Shown one piece after another: positions 47,382-55,556 of a stretch of DNA of 64,000 nucleotides (position 1 is its first letter; each line of letters starts with the position of its first letter). The stretch lies in NCBI RefSeq assembly GCF_026991495.1, contig NZ_JALXBJ010000088.1, positions 1 through 64,000 of the forward strand, read 5' to 3'. Source of the DNA: Thermococcus sp. Its GTDB lineage: Archaea > Methanobacteriota_B > Thermococci > Thermococcales > Thermococcaceae. A model generated the notes under the pieces. The model saw only the letters and a list, made by a program, of their open reading frames with translations. It was not told the origin of the DNA and did not search any database. A program made the position numbers and the translations under genes.

Positions 47382-47444
47382 TTCCATCACCCCTCTCCCG
47401 TAAACAGCGGAGCACCGCCAGAACGAACCGGGCCGGCGGGCCCC

Positions 47445-47657
47445 TCAGCGGCCCTCATCGTTCTCGCCCTCATAGATGAAGATATCCTCAATCCCGACGT
47501 TAAAAAACCTTGCCATCCTGAAGGCGAGCTTTAGGGAGGGATTGTAGCGGCCCTTCTCGATGGCTATTATCGTCTGTCTGGTAACACCCAGCGCTTTTGC
47601 AAGCTCCTCCTGAGTTAAGCCCCTCTCCTCCCTGAGCTCGCGGAGCCTGTTTTTCAT
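47445..47657 (-). CDS. XRE-family transcriptional regulator
   Basis: 70 residues, almost entirely a Cro/CI helix-turn-helix: RLRELREERGLTQEELAKAL, GVTRQTIIAIEKGRYNPSL, with a short acidic tail. It belongs to the small YozG/DUF2178-linked regulators. It is the third gene of an operon behind two membrane proteins. The double palindrome upstream of the first gene is the obvious target, which would make the operon self-regulated. GAGGTGTCATC precedes the ATG. Confidence 0.92.
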   Translation of the reverse strand: MKNRLRELREERGLTQEELAKALGVTRQTIIAIEKGRYNPSLKLAFRMARFFNVGIEDIFIYEGENDEGR

Positions 47658-47666
47658 GATGACACC

Positions 47667-47966
47667 TCACATTTTTTGCCCATAGTAGACCCTCAACGTT
47701 AGATTGCCGAAGATCATCAGGGCCAGCAGAGCGGAGAGAATTTCAGTACAGGGGGCATCTTTTGCCGCAATGATGGAGTAGTAAAGAAAGACAACATCTG
47801 TCAGAAGGACTAGTTCGAGGGTTCTCGCGGCAGCGAGCTTGGCTATCTCGTTGCCCCTCTCGTCCATGGGGACACCTACGCTCTTCACAACTCCCCTTGT
47901 GAGCAGGTAGCCGAGAATACCTCCAAAAAAGCCAGCAACGAGTGCCACGAGAGCCGTCCAGCTCAT
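47667..47966 (-). CDS. Small DUF2178-like membrane protein
   Basis: 99 residues: two or three membrane helices, with PMDERGNEIAKLAAARTLELVL in the middle, a pattern (DER followed by a helix) shared with the next protein and with DUF2178. The 1-bp gap to the upstream gene shows coupled translation. Such proteins commonly accompany an XRE regulator in archaea; their role may be in sensing or responding at the membrane. Confidence 0.78.
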   Translation of the reverse strand: MSWTALVALVAGFFGGILGYLLTRGVVKSVGVPMDERGNEIAKLAAARTLELVLLTDVVFLYYSIIAAKDAPCTEILSALLALMIFGNLTLRVYYGQKM

Positions 47967-48581
47967 TCACATCCTCCTCCCGTGACAAACCCTCGCGGCA
48001 AGCCACGAGACCGCCCACAGGGCCAGGAGGCCCAAAAAGAGGCCCTGGAGACCCGGTTCCCAGGATTTATCGTAGGTGGCGAGCAGCATGAGTATCACCA
48101 CCGCGGTCATCAGGATGTCCCCGGCCAGGGCCCTGCTCTTTATGTCTATCAGTTTCTCCCTCTCATCCGTTACCGGAACGCTGGGCGTGAGCTTTTCACG
48201 TTTTGCCCTCGCCACGAGCAATATAGGGGCGAGTGCTACTGTTAAGAGAACCAGAGTCAGCTGTATGGACAGAAAACCGGTCATCCAGAAGGCTATAATA
48301 GTCGATGCGGCGCCGAGAAGGAGAGATATCAGGAACAGCTGCAGAACACCGGCTTTCTCCTTTGACAGATCCGGGTTCGTGAGCGCGAGCCCAGCAAAAC
48401 CCCCACCGAAAGCGATGGCGAAGATTACCGCTCCAACTAAAAACGGGAACGTCCACTCCGGCATTTCATAGCTCACGACCATGCTCCCCCCGCTCGCCCG
48501 GTAGAGCCATATGAGATATGCAACATAGGTCACAGCGGACAGGAGGATGAGTAAGAAAACTTCACGCTTCCAACGCTTCAT
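47967..48581 (-). CDS. DUF2178-like membrane protein
   Basis: 204 residues, six membrane helices in three pairs, with VTDEREKLIDIKSRALAGDILM before the last pair, the same DER-helix element as in the following gene. ATG 48581 follows GGTGAT by four bases. The TATA box lies at 48629-48637 and the double palindrome at 48594-48625 covers the predicted start of transcription. It is the first gene of the operon ending with the XRE regulator. Confidence 0.78.
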   Translation of the reverse strand: MKRWKREVFLLILLSAVTYVAYLIWLYRASGGSMVVSYEMPEWTFPFLVGAVIFAIAFGGGFAGLALTNPDLSKEKAGVLQLFLISLLLGAASTIIAFWMTGFLSIQLTLVLLTVALAPILLVARAKREKLTPSVPVTDEREKLIDIKSRALAGDILMTAVVILMLLATYDKSWEPGLQGLFLGLLALWAVSWLAARVCHGRRM

Positions 48582-48593
48582 TCCCATCACCGC

Positions 48594-48625
48594 GTAAAGT
48601 TTCCTTTACGTAAAGCTTCCTTTAC
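48594..48625. promoter_or_regulatory. Two contiguous GTAAAG-N4-CTTTAC palindromes, operator of the XRE operon
   Basis: GTAAAG-TTTC-CTTTAC (48594-48609) and GTAAAG-CTTC-CTTTAC (48610-48625) are two perfect-armed 16-bp palindromes joined head to tail with no spacer. They lie between the minus-strand TATA box (48629-48637) and ATG 48581, across the expected transcription start, so a bound protein would repress. The XRE protein encoded in the operon is the best candidate. The same [6-N4-6] design, with TGAAAG arms, occurs at 308-420. Confidence 0.75.
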
Positions 48626-48688
48626 ATGCTTAAAAAGTTTTCGGGGGAGGCTTTTAAGGAGCCCAACCCACTATCTTGGGTGCTCGGG

Positions 48689-49084
48689 ATGAATGGCGAG
48701 GTGTTCCTTATCGGCTTCAGCGGGGAGGAGGTTGAACTGCTCCGCTCAGCCCTCTCTGGGATAGGAGTCCACGAGATCCCGAAGGACTGCCTTAACTGGA
48801 CTCTCGGGGAGGTAATCGAGAAAAAGCCCCTCGGAAGAGGGAACTGGCACGAGAGGAAGTTCCTCGTGATCCACGGCGACAACGAGACCATAAAGTTCGT
48901 GATCTCGAAGGTAAGGCCGATGAAACTCGGGAGGGTGATCTTCGTCTCCACAACACCGATTTCGCTGGGCAGGCGGCTCGACGACCTCATAAGGGAGTGG
49001 ATCGAAGAGGACGAGTACTTCAGGGCCTTCAGGGAGATGAAGAGAAAGGCGGCGGAGAGAAAAGGGCCGTATTTGGAGGTTTAG
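48689..49084 (+). CDS. DUF3783-like protein
   Basis: 131 residues; the N-terminal part NGEVFLIGFSGEEVELLRS and the middle IGVHEIPKDCLNWTLGEVIE fit what I know of DUF3783 domains, which are small alpha/beta units of unknown function. ATG 48689 is chosen because the TATA box CTTTTAAG at about 48650 and GGTGCTCGGG lie upstream of it; the longer frame would begin within the neighbouring operator. It diverges from the XRE operon. Confidence 0.7.
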   Translation: MNGEVFLIGFSGEEVELLRSALSGIGVHEIPKDCLNWTLGEVIEKKPLGRGNWHERKFLVIHGDNETIKFVISKVRPMKLGRVIFVSTTPISLGRRLDDLIREWIEEDEYFRAFREMKRKAAERKGPYLEV

Positions 49085-49085
49085 A

Positions 49086-49193
49086 TGGTGCCGGGGCGGG
49101 GCTTTGAACCCCGGACCTCTCGGTTTCTCAGGCTCCCCCGAGGGGAAGCGGCCCTATGAGCCGAGCGCTCTGACCAGGCTAAGCTACCCCGGC
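49086..49193 (-). tRNA. tRNA-Met (anticodon CAT, elongator type) with a 30-nt intron
   Basis: The minus strand gives acceptor GCCGGGG/CCCCGGC, D arm GCTTAGCCTGGTCAGAGC, anticodon stem CTCGG/CCGAG with loop CTCATAA, T arm CCGGGG-TTCAAAG-CCCCG, discriminator A and encoded CCA (49086-49088). The loop is interrupted after position 37 by a 30-nt intron at 49125-49154, the standard archaeal 37/38 site, cut by the splicing endonuclease. Anticodon CAT with this body is the elongator tRNA. Confidence 0.95.
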
Positions 49194-49246
49194 ACTGCCC
49201 GAGCGCTCGACCTATACCTCCCTGGGGGCATTTTTAAACCTTTCGT

Positions 49247-49966
49247 TCAGCGGAGGAGCCAGAAACCGATAGCCGCTATCAAAACCCCCGAAACCACCGA
49301 CAGCTCCCCGGAGTGCCGCACCATGACCCTCGAAACATCCTTCCTCTCCCTCAGGCTCCCGAAGGCGAGCAGTATCAGAAGGAGGGGGAGAATGAAAACC
49401 GCGTTGTAGAGCGCCAGGAGAACCGGAACCATCCCGGGGCTCCTGGAGATTATCGCCGCGTAGACTATGTACGGGCCAGCCGAACAGGGGAGCAGGGTTG
49501 TAGAAACGAAAAACCCGAGGAGCATGGCCCCAACTACACTCCCTCCCTTTGAAAAGGCCAGCCTCCTCAGGGTTCTCTTTCCCCCGACCCTTGACCTCTC
49601 GTATATGCCTGTCAGAACCGTGTAGGCGCCGAAGGCGATGGCGAAGTAGGCCGCCCACCTCAGCGGGACCCTTCCAGCGAGAAAGGCCAGACCGAGGCCG
49701 AGGGTGTAGTAGGAGATGTAGACGGCCGAGATGAAGGAGATGCCGACGAGGTAGAAGGCCCTGCCCCCGAGTCCGCGAACCGAAAGTGCTATCAGGAGCA
49801 TCGTGTAGACGGCAAAGGTGCAGGGGTTTATGGAGTCGCTCAACGAGAGGGCGAGGAATTTTGGGATGAAATCGGGCATTCCGAGGAGGGCCAGGAAAAC
49901 CGAGCTGAGGCCCACCGAGATGATAACCGTCACGGTGAGGTAGACCAGTGCTTTTCTCGACCCCAT
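49247..49966 (-). CDS. CcdA/DsbD-type membrane electron transporter
   Basis: 239 residues, six membrane helices, with the two conserved cysteine motifs of CcdA: DSINPCTFAVY in helix 1 and TTLLPCSAGPYI in helix 4. Such proteins pass reducing equivalents across the membrane to thiol proteins outside. There are no cytochrome c genes nearby, so it more likely serves disulfide exchange. ATG 49966 is chosen; 20 upstream codons of the open frame are non-conserved. A GGATAAAAG box precedes it. Confidence 0.85.
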   Translation of the reverse strand: MGSRKALVYLTVTVIISVGLSSVFLALLGMPDFIPKFLALSLSDSINPCTFAVYTMLLIALSVRGLGGRAFYLVGISFISAVYISYYTLGLGLAFLAGRVPLRWAAYFAIAFGAYTVLTGIYERSRVGGKRTLRRLAFSKGGSVVGAMLLGFFVSTTLLPCSAGPYIVYAAIISRSPGMVPVLLALYNAVFILPLLLILLAFGSLRERKDVSRVMVRHSGELSVVSGVLIAAIGFWLLR

Positions 49967-50029
49967 GATAACCGGTTCCCGGGGGGCTCTTTTATCCGTT
50001 TTTAAATCCAAAGGTTGCCAACCCATGGT

Positions 50030-50635
50030 TTAGGTGGCGGAGGGTTTTTTAGCGACTATGAGCCTGACGATACCGTGGTAGTAGGTCTCCTCCCTTTCCA
50101 CCTCAAAGAACTCTCCTATCAGGCGGTGGGTGTCCCTCAGAGGGTTATCGCTTAGAAGGAAACCGAGGAGCAAACCGAGGGGGCGGAGGAAGAGGGCGTT
50201 GATGGTCCGGCTCTCGCTCCTCGTGTGCTCAAGGAAAACCGCCCTACCCCCTGGCTTGAGGACTCGATGGAGCTCCCCCATGCCCCTCTCCGGATCAGGC
50301 ACCGTGCAGAATGTGAAGGAGGAAACGACCGTGTCGAAGAACCCATCCGGGAAAGGCAGCCTCTCGACATCAGCACGCTGGAAAATGACCTCCAGTCCGA
50401 GCTTCTTAGCTTTCTCTCGGGCGACCTCAAGCATGGCCTCGCTGCCGTCAACGGCGTACAGTTCGATGCCCCGTGGATAGTACCTCAGGGTCTTGCCAGT
50501 CCCGACGCCGACCTCCAGCGTCCTGCCCTCGGCTAAGGAAACCGCCCTCTCCCTGAGGGGTTCGAAGAATCTGTCCAAGGGCCTTTCAAGCAGGTCATAG
50601 TGCCTCGCCAGCCGGTTGTACTTCTTTCGATACAC
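50030..50635 (-). CDS. Class I SAM-dependent methyltransferase (UbiE/PmtA-like)
   Basis: 201 residues with motif I TLEVGVGTGKTLRYYP, motif II YAVDGSEAMLEVA, and motif III region FPDGFFDTVVSSFTFC, then LKPGGRAVFLEH. It is closest to the group that methylates phosphatidylethanolamine or quinones; the substrate is unknown here. GTG 50635 has GGTGGT four bases upstream. It follows sufB by 19 bp, so it may be cotranscribed with the suf genes. Confidence 0.85.
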   Translation of the reverse strand: MYRKKYNRLARHYDLLERPLDRFFEPLRERAVSLAEGRTLEVGVGTGKTLRYYPRGIELYAVDGSEAMLEVAREKAKKLGLEVIFQRADVERLPFPDGFFDTVVSSFTFCTVPDPERGMGELHRVLKPGGRAVFLEHTRSESRTINALFLRPLGLLLGFLLSDNPLRDTHRLIGEFFEVEREETYYHGIVRLIVAKKPSAT

Positions 50636-50654
50636 AAAAACCACCGAAAGGGGG

Positions 50655-51995
50655 TCACATGCCCCCGCTGACGGCCAACTCGATTATCTTCCTTATCTCC
50701 ACGAGGAACTCCATCGGTATGTCCTTGAGCATCGGCTCAAGGAAGCCCTTGACGATCAGCTGGGTTGCCTTCTCCTCGCTCAGGCCGCGGCTCATGAGGT
50801 AGAAGAGCTCCTCCTCGCGTATCTTGCCTATCGCTGCTTCGTGGCTCAGTTCGGCGTCGTCAACCCTGCTCACCAGCCCCGGATACGTCTCCATCCTCGA
50901 CTTATCGCTCAGGAGGAGTGCGTCGCAGCTTATGTGGCCCTTCGTCTTCGGCGCTTCAGCCGTTATGATGCCGCGTGTTATGACGGTGCTCTCGTCCATT
51001 ATCACCGCCTTGCTCGCGTTTATCCCGGCTGCGCCTTTACCCTGGAGGTACATCTCACCGCCGAGGTCGACGTACCAGTCCTTCTGGCCGAGGAGGATTC
51101 CGTTCAGCTCAACGTAGCCGTTTTCATCAACCCAGTACTTCGGGTTGGCGGTGTTGCTCTTCCCGGTCCCCAGCCCGACGGTGGTGTTTATGAAGCGCGC
51201 GTTCTTCCCTATTTTAGCCCTCGTCATAGGCCTCGTGTGGACGTATTCCGGCCAGTTCTGGAGGACGGTCAGCTGGCCCTTAGCGTTCTCGCCGAAGTAG
51301 GCCTCCGTCATGTCGAGGTGGAGCGAGTGTCTGACGAGTATCGGGGCTGTGCAGCCCTCTATCAGGTGAAACTCCGTGTTCGGCTCGGCGATTATGATTA
51401 TGTGCGGCGCCTGGGCCAAAGCGCTCTCCTGGATGAGGAAGAACAGGTGAAGGGGGAAGGGAACCTTCAACCCTTCTTTGACGTGGAGGAAGATTCCCCC
51501 GTTCCATACTGCGGTGTGGTATGCTGTAAGCTTGCTCTCGTCAACGCGGAAGAGCCGAAGGAAGTGCTCCTTCACGAGATCCGGGTACCTCCTGACGGCC
51601 TCTTCAGTCGGGAGGACGGTTAACCCCTTCTTCGCCCACTCCTGGAGGAACTGGTTGTAGATGACCCCCGTATCGGTCTGAACGGCTAAACCAGCGACGT
51701 ACTTCTGCTCGACCTCCTCTATACCAAGCCTGTCGAGGAGGGCCTTCAGTTCGGCCGGCAGGTCTTCGAGGCTCTCTATGTGCTCTGGAATGCCCTCCAC
51801 CTCGGGCTTGGCTATGAAGTGGAGAAGCTGCTCCTCGCTTATGACGGGGTCGTTGTGGGGTGCCCTCTCAAAGGCTTCAAGGGCCCTGTACCTTATCTTA
51901 GTCATCCACTCCGGCTCCCTGTTCCTCCTCGCGAGCTCTTCAATCTGGTTCTCGATCACCGCCTTGGCGTCGGCAAGGGTTATGGTCTCACTCAT
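50655..51995 (-). CDS. sufB: Fe-S cluster assembly scaffold SufB
   Basis: The 446-residue protein matches SufB in its beta-helix core: EPNTEFHLIEGCTAPILVRH, FINTTVGLGTGKSNTANPKY and TKGHISCDALLLSDKSRMET, with the conserved C-terminal helix that holds the SufC contact. It builds [Fe-S] clusters with SufC. In archaea the same protein can serve as B and D. ATG 51995 lies inside the end of sufC and follows GGTTGCG. Confidence 0.94.
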   Translation of the reverse strand: MSETITLADAKAVIENQIEELARRNREPEWMTKIRYRALEAFERAPHNDPVISEEQLLHFIAKPEVEGIPEHIESLEDLPAELKALLDRLGIEEVEQKYVAGLAVQTDTGVIYNQFLQEWAKKGLTVLPTEEAVRRYPDLVKEHFLRLFRVDESKLTAYHTAVWNGGIFLHVKEGLKVPFPLHLFFLIQESALAQAPHIIIIAEPNTEFHLIEGCTAPILVRHSLHLDMTEAYFGENAKGQLTVLQNWPEYVHTRPMTRAKIGKNARFINTTVGLGTGKSNTANPKYWVDENGYVELNGILLGQKDWYVDLGGEMYLQGKGAAGINASKAVIMDESTVITRGIITAEAPKTKGHISCDALLLSDKSRMETYPGLVSRVDDAELSHEAAIGKIREEELFYLMSRGLSEEKATQLIVKGFLEPMLKDIPMEFLVEIRKIIELAVSGGM

Positions 51996-52734
51996 CGCAA
52001 CCACACTCCTCGAATATGGCCTGGAATCCCCTCTCCTCTATTTCGTTCACGAACTCGCCGCCGCGCTCCATCACTATCCTGCCGTCCTTCATGACGTGAA
52101 CCCTGAACGTCCCCGGGTCGAGGTGCTCTAAGATCCTGCCGTAGTGCGTGATGAGGAGCACGGCGGTTCCCGCCCTGTTCAGCTCCTCTATCTTCCTGCT
52201 TATGATGCTGAGCGAGTCAACGTCGACGCCGCTGTCCGGCTCGTCGAGTATGAGGAGCTTCGGTTCTATGAGAAGGGCCTGGAGAAGTTCAAGCCTCTTC
52301 CTCTCTCCACCGGAGAAGCCGACGTTGACGTAGCGGTGAAGGTCATCCTCCTTGAACCACAGCTCCCCCGCCTTCTTAACGATGGCATCGTAAGCCTCCG
52401 CCGGGTCGATTCCCTTAAGCTCGACGAGAACCTGCTGGAGGAACTCGATTATCTTCACCCCCTCCACCTCGGGCGGAACCTGAAAAGCTAAGAGGATGCC
52501 CTTCCTTGCCCTCTCATCCGGCCCGAGGTTCAGTATGCTCTCGCCATCGAAGAGCAGCGTGCCTTTTGTGACCTTATAGCGCGGGTGGCCTGCCAAGGTG
52601 AGGGCCAGCGTCGACTTCCCCGAGCCGTTGGGACCCATGACGACGTGGAACTCCCCCTGCCCCACGGAGAGGTCAACACCCCTCAGGATCTCCTTGTCAT
52701 CAACCGAAACGTGAAGGTTCTCAACTTTGAGCAT
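51988..52734 (-). CDS. sufC: Fe-S cluster assembly ATPase SufC
   Basis: 248 residues; the ABC motifs are GPNGSGKST, FSGGERKR, LLILDEPDSGVD and ITHYGRIL. SufC hydrolyses ATP to drive conformational change of SufB. GGAGGTGAGCTA precedes ATG 52734. A GCTTAAAAG box (52769-52777) is flanked by two direct GGGACAT repeats, a likely operator. It is the first gene of the suf operon. Confidence 0.95.
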   Translation of the reverse strand: MLKVENLHVSVDDKEILRGVDLSVGQGEFHVVMGPNGSGKSTLALTLAGHPRYKVTKGTLLFDGESILNLGPDERARKGILLAFQVPPEVEGVKIIEFLQQVLVELKGIDPAEAYDAIVKKAGELWFKEDDLHRYVNVGFSGGERKRLELLQALLIEPKLLILDEPDSGVDVDSLSIISRKIEELNRAGTAVLLITHYGRILEHLDPGTFRVHVMKDGRIVMERGGEFVNEIEERGFQAIFEECGCDE

Positions 52735-52761
52735 TAGCTCACCTCCGTGGGCAACGTTAAT

Positions 52762-52789
52762 GGGACATCTTTTAAGCATTACGGGACAT
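52762..52789. promoter_or_regulatory. Paired GGGACAT direct repeats flanking the suf TATA box
   Basis: GGGACAT occurs at 52762-52768 and again at 52783-52789 on the + strand, 21 bp apart, which puts both on the same DNA face, one on each side of the minus-strand TATA box of sufC. A regulator bound there could block TBP or polymerase. The order and phase suggest an operator for iron or oxidative control, but its protein is unknown. Confidence 0.5.
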
Positions 52790-52808
52790 AAATGTGTAAA
52801 GGAAAAAG

Positions 52809-53696
52809 TCAGAATTCGAGGAGGCCGGTTCTAACGTCCACGGTCTCGGGGGTGCGGTATACGAAGGCCCCCTCCTCCTTGTGCACGTGCTTCCTCATGG
52901 GGCCAGGGGGGACTCCATTGGCCTCATAGATGGCAGCCTGAACGTCGGGGTCGTGGTAGAGTATCAGGCTCGGCCCTCCGAGTTTCATCACGCTGTCGAG
53001 GGCGTATTGGGTCGCTAAAACGGTCACCCTCGCCCTCATCGGCTTCGTCAGGAGGGGAAGCGCTGCGCTGGCGGTGTCGGTGTACGAGAGAACCCCTGCG
53101 TCGCTTACCCCCACCATGGTCTCCCTCCTCTTCTCAACGGCCGCGGCAACTATCAGGAAGGCGTTGCTGGCGGTTGTTATGCTGTAAACCTTCCCGAGGT
53201 TCAGGGTGAAGCTGCCGCCTAACTTAGGGGGATCGCCGGAGTAGAGCGCCTCGTCCAGCTCCGTGTACGTTTCAGCAATGACCTCCGAGTACTTCTCCTT
53301 TCTTCTCAGGGCGTCCTCAACGCTCTCAATCCGATCCCTTAAGATGTCCGCGTAGAGCTTCTCCGTCAGGAACCTGTCGAGGCCGTAGATGGTCTCGATC
53401 ACCGTCGCGGCGGTGTAGGGGTCGAAGTAGCCTTTGAGGGCCATCTTTATCGGGTCGAGGCCGGCCTCCTTCCCGTCCTCTACGGTTATAACCTCTCCAA
53501 CCCTCAGCTTCCCGGTTGTGTCAAACACAACCCTCTCGTAGCCTATCTCGCCGTACTTCCCGGATATGTACTCCATGAACTTTACCGGCCACTCGTCCAT
53601 CCCGAAGACCTTCAGGGTTCTCCCGTGGTAGACAGGGTCGTAGAGGATCTCCTCCTCATTCTTCAAAATCCCGACGGCTATTCTGCTGTACTTCAT
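52809..53696 (-). CDS. Unknown protein, possibly a degenerate HerA-like ATPase
   Basis: 295 residues, no membrane part. RVVFDTTGKLRVGEVITV and ARVTVLATQYALDSVMK echo the Walker B and ATQ sensor motifs of HerA-type ATPases, but a Walker A loop is not present. I do not recognise it with confidence. GGTGGTTGG precedes the ATG, and a GCCTTTATACC box lies about 35 bp upstream. It lies upstream of suf on the same strand, with 74 bp between that hold the suf promoter. Confidence 0.6.
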   Translation of the reverse strand: MKYSRIAVGILKNEEEILYDPVYHGRTLKVFGMDEWPVKFMEYISGKYGEIGYERVVFDTTGKLRVGEVITVEDGKEAGLDPIKMALKGYFDPYTAATVIETIYGLDRFLTEKLYADILRDRIESVEDALRRKEKYSEVIAETYTELDEALYSGDPPKLGGSFTLNLGKVYSITTASNAFLIVAAAVEKRRETMVGVSDAGVLSYTDTASAALPLLTKPMRARVTVLATQYALDSVMKLGGPSLILYHDPDVQAAIYEANGVPPGPMRKHVHKEEGAFVYRTPETVDVRTGLLEF

Positions 53697-53739
53697 CCAA
53701 CCACCACGGGAGTTTGGGAGGGAAGGTATAAAGGCCTTT

Positions 53740-54891
53740 CTAAACGACCTTCACCATCTTCTCCATCCAGGGGCTGACGCGGACGCGGATGTAGCCCCTG
53801 AGCTTCCCATCCACCTCCTTATCCCCGGTATAAACCCTTATGAGGCCTTTCTCGACCTTGGAGGGAGCCGCCACGACGACGATGTTCTCCTTTGGAATCC
53901 TCCTCAGGACTTCCGCGGAGAACTGCTGGTTGCCCCTGCCGAAGAGGAAGTTCAGGCCGCCGATGATGGTGACCACTATCTTTGGGTTCCTGTCAACAAA
54001 GCGGAGGAGATCCTTTTCCGCCGCGTCCTTGACGAGGAGTCTCGCCTTTCCATTTTCGACCTCCACAACGTCCACGCCCAATAGAGTTCCGGCTATGCCG
54101 AGACGGTCCTTTATCCGCTTTACGGTAGAACCGGCGCCGAGGAAGTACACGCCATCCTCCTCGAGTATTTCCTCCGCAACGGCATCCGCTATGGCCTCAA
54201 GGGTCTCGCCCTCGTCCACCCTCTGGGCCTCTTTTGCACCCTGGACGAGGAGCTCGACCACGGGGGTGATGGCCCTGCCGTAGTGCTTCGGCCTTATCTC
54301 GTCCCGCCTGAAGGCAGCCTCATCGAGGTCCATCACGTCCCTCTCCTCAAGCCTTGCCCTTCCGCGGGCGAACTCAACGAGGAGCAAAGCGGCACTCTCA
54401 GGGGACGCGGCGAACACTCCGGAGAACATTTTAACCCCTGTGGGAACGCCGAGGATTGGAACGCGCCCGTCAACAACTGAATAAACGTCCCTGGCCGTCC
54501 CATCCCCCCCGGCGAAGACCAATACGTCAACTTCTTCCGCCATTTTGCCCGCGAGTTTCTTTGTGTCCTCCGATGTCGTGTCGGGTATTCTAAGGTCCTC
54601 CACCTCGCGGTAGCTGATCTTTCTATGCCGGATGACCTCAAAGGGAAAACCGAACTCCCGCAGGTAGTCCTCCCCCAATGGCCCCGGACCGGTGAGGAAC
54701 CGCATTTTCTCTGATTCTTCAAAGTGGCTCAGCTCGTTCAGGAAGAGGCGCGCCACGTCGGGGGCAACGGGCCTTGCACCCCTCTTTATGGCCTCCTCCA
54801 CGACGCCGTCCGTCCCCTTGAGGGCCACCCTGCCGCCCATACCAGCTATGGGATTGACTATAAACCCCACTCTCACCTTTCCCTCTGCCAT
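53740..54891 (-). CDS. ATP-NAD kinase-like protein (COG3199 type)
   Basis: 383 residues. It begins VRVGFIVNPIAGMGGRVALK and contains VLVFAGGDGTARDVYSVV, the GGDGT motif of NAD kinases and diacylglycerol kinases, and EDGVYFLGAGSTVKRI. COG3199 members are predicted kinases of nucleotides or lipids; their activity is not settled. ATG 54891 follows a GGTTTAAGC box by about 35 bp. Confidence 0.85.
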   Translation of the reverse strand: MAEGKVRVGFIVNPIAGMGGRVALKGTDGVVEEAIKRGARPVAPDVARLFLNELSHFEESEKMRFLTGPGPLGEDYLREFGFPFEVIRHRKISYREVEDLRIPDTTSEDTKKLAGKMAEEVDVLVFAGGDGTARDVYSVVDGRVPILGVPTGVKMFSGVFAASPESAALLLVEFARGRARLEERDVMDLDEAAFRRDEIRPKHYGRAITPVVELLVQGAKEAQRVDEGETLEAIADAVAEEILEEDGVYFLGAGSTVKRIKDRLGIAGTLLGVDVVEVENGKARLLVKDAAEKDLLRFVDRNPKIVVTIIGGLNFLFGRGNQQFSAEVLRRIPKENIVVVAAPSKVEKGLIRVYTGDKEVDGKLRGYIRVRVSPWMEKMVKVV

Positions 54892-54965
54892 CTTTATCCC
54901 AAAAAAGAGTGAAACTGACCGGGCTTAAACCTTCCCCTCACCCATGTACTTCCTGGCGAAAACCA

Positions 54966-55511
54966 TCACACAACGCCCTCGCCGTCCCTAAAACGCTCGT
55001 AGATCAGGACATCGACGAACCCCTCCCCCGGAACGTACTGATGCCTCCTCAACCTCCCGGCCCTCCTGAAGCCGTTGCTCTCAAGGATCGCTATGGAAGG
55101 CCTGTTGGGTTCGTAAACGCGGGCGAAGAGCTTTCGAAGATTGAGCCATGTGAAGGCGTAATCCACAGCTAAGGAAACGGCCTCGGTCCCGTAGCCCCTG
55201 TTCCAGTACTCAGGGCCTATGAAGTAGCCTATCTCCGCCGTCCCGCTGGTGGGCTCGATGTCGTGCAGCCCGACGACACCGACCAGCCTCTTCTGCTCCC
55301 TCGTGACGACCGCGAAGACCCTGTGCCTCTCCCTCTCCCTCCTTATTCTCTCGTACCACTCGACCTCGTCCTCGTAGAACAGCACGTCATACGGGCGGCT
55401 GAGATATGCCCTCACCCTCCTGTCGTTGTACCACCGCCACACCACCGGCAGGTCGTCCCTAAGCAGAACCGCCAGGGAGACCCTCTGCCCCTCCATAACC
55501 GCAGGTCTCAT
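54966..55511 (-). CDS. GNAT-family acetyltransferase, RimJ/RimL type
   Basis: 181 residues with the acetyl-CoA loop AEIGYFIGPEYWNRGYGTEA (R/QxxGxG/A pattern NRGYGTEA) and the C-terminal strand region RVYEPNRPSIAILESNGFRR, as in RimJ/RimL and SpeG relatives. The substrate is unknown; ribosomal or other protein N-termini are possible. GGTGGTGGG precedes the ATG. It diverges from the regulator gene. Confidence 0.88.
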   Translation of the reverse strand: MRPAVMEGQRVSLAVLLRDDLPVVWRWYNDRRVRAYLSRPYDVLFYEDEVEWYERIRRERERHRVFAVVTREQKRLVGVVGLHDIEPTSGTAEIGYFIGPEYWNRGYGTEAVSLAVDYAFTWLNLRKLFARVYEPNRPSIAILESNGFRRAGRLRRHQYVPGEGFVDVLIYERFRDGEGVV

Positions 55512-55556
55512 CCCACCACCGTAACTTTAAAAGCCCGTTTCCCTATTTAAACATTG

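Noticed and set aside
54918-54961. 13-codon frame MVFARKYMGEGKV just after the GNAT gene on the minus strand
   Set aside because: Too short to judge, with no independent ribosome binding site, and it lies in the promoter region of the COG3199 gene.
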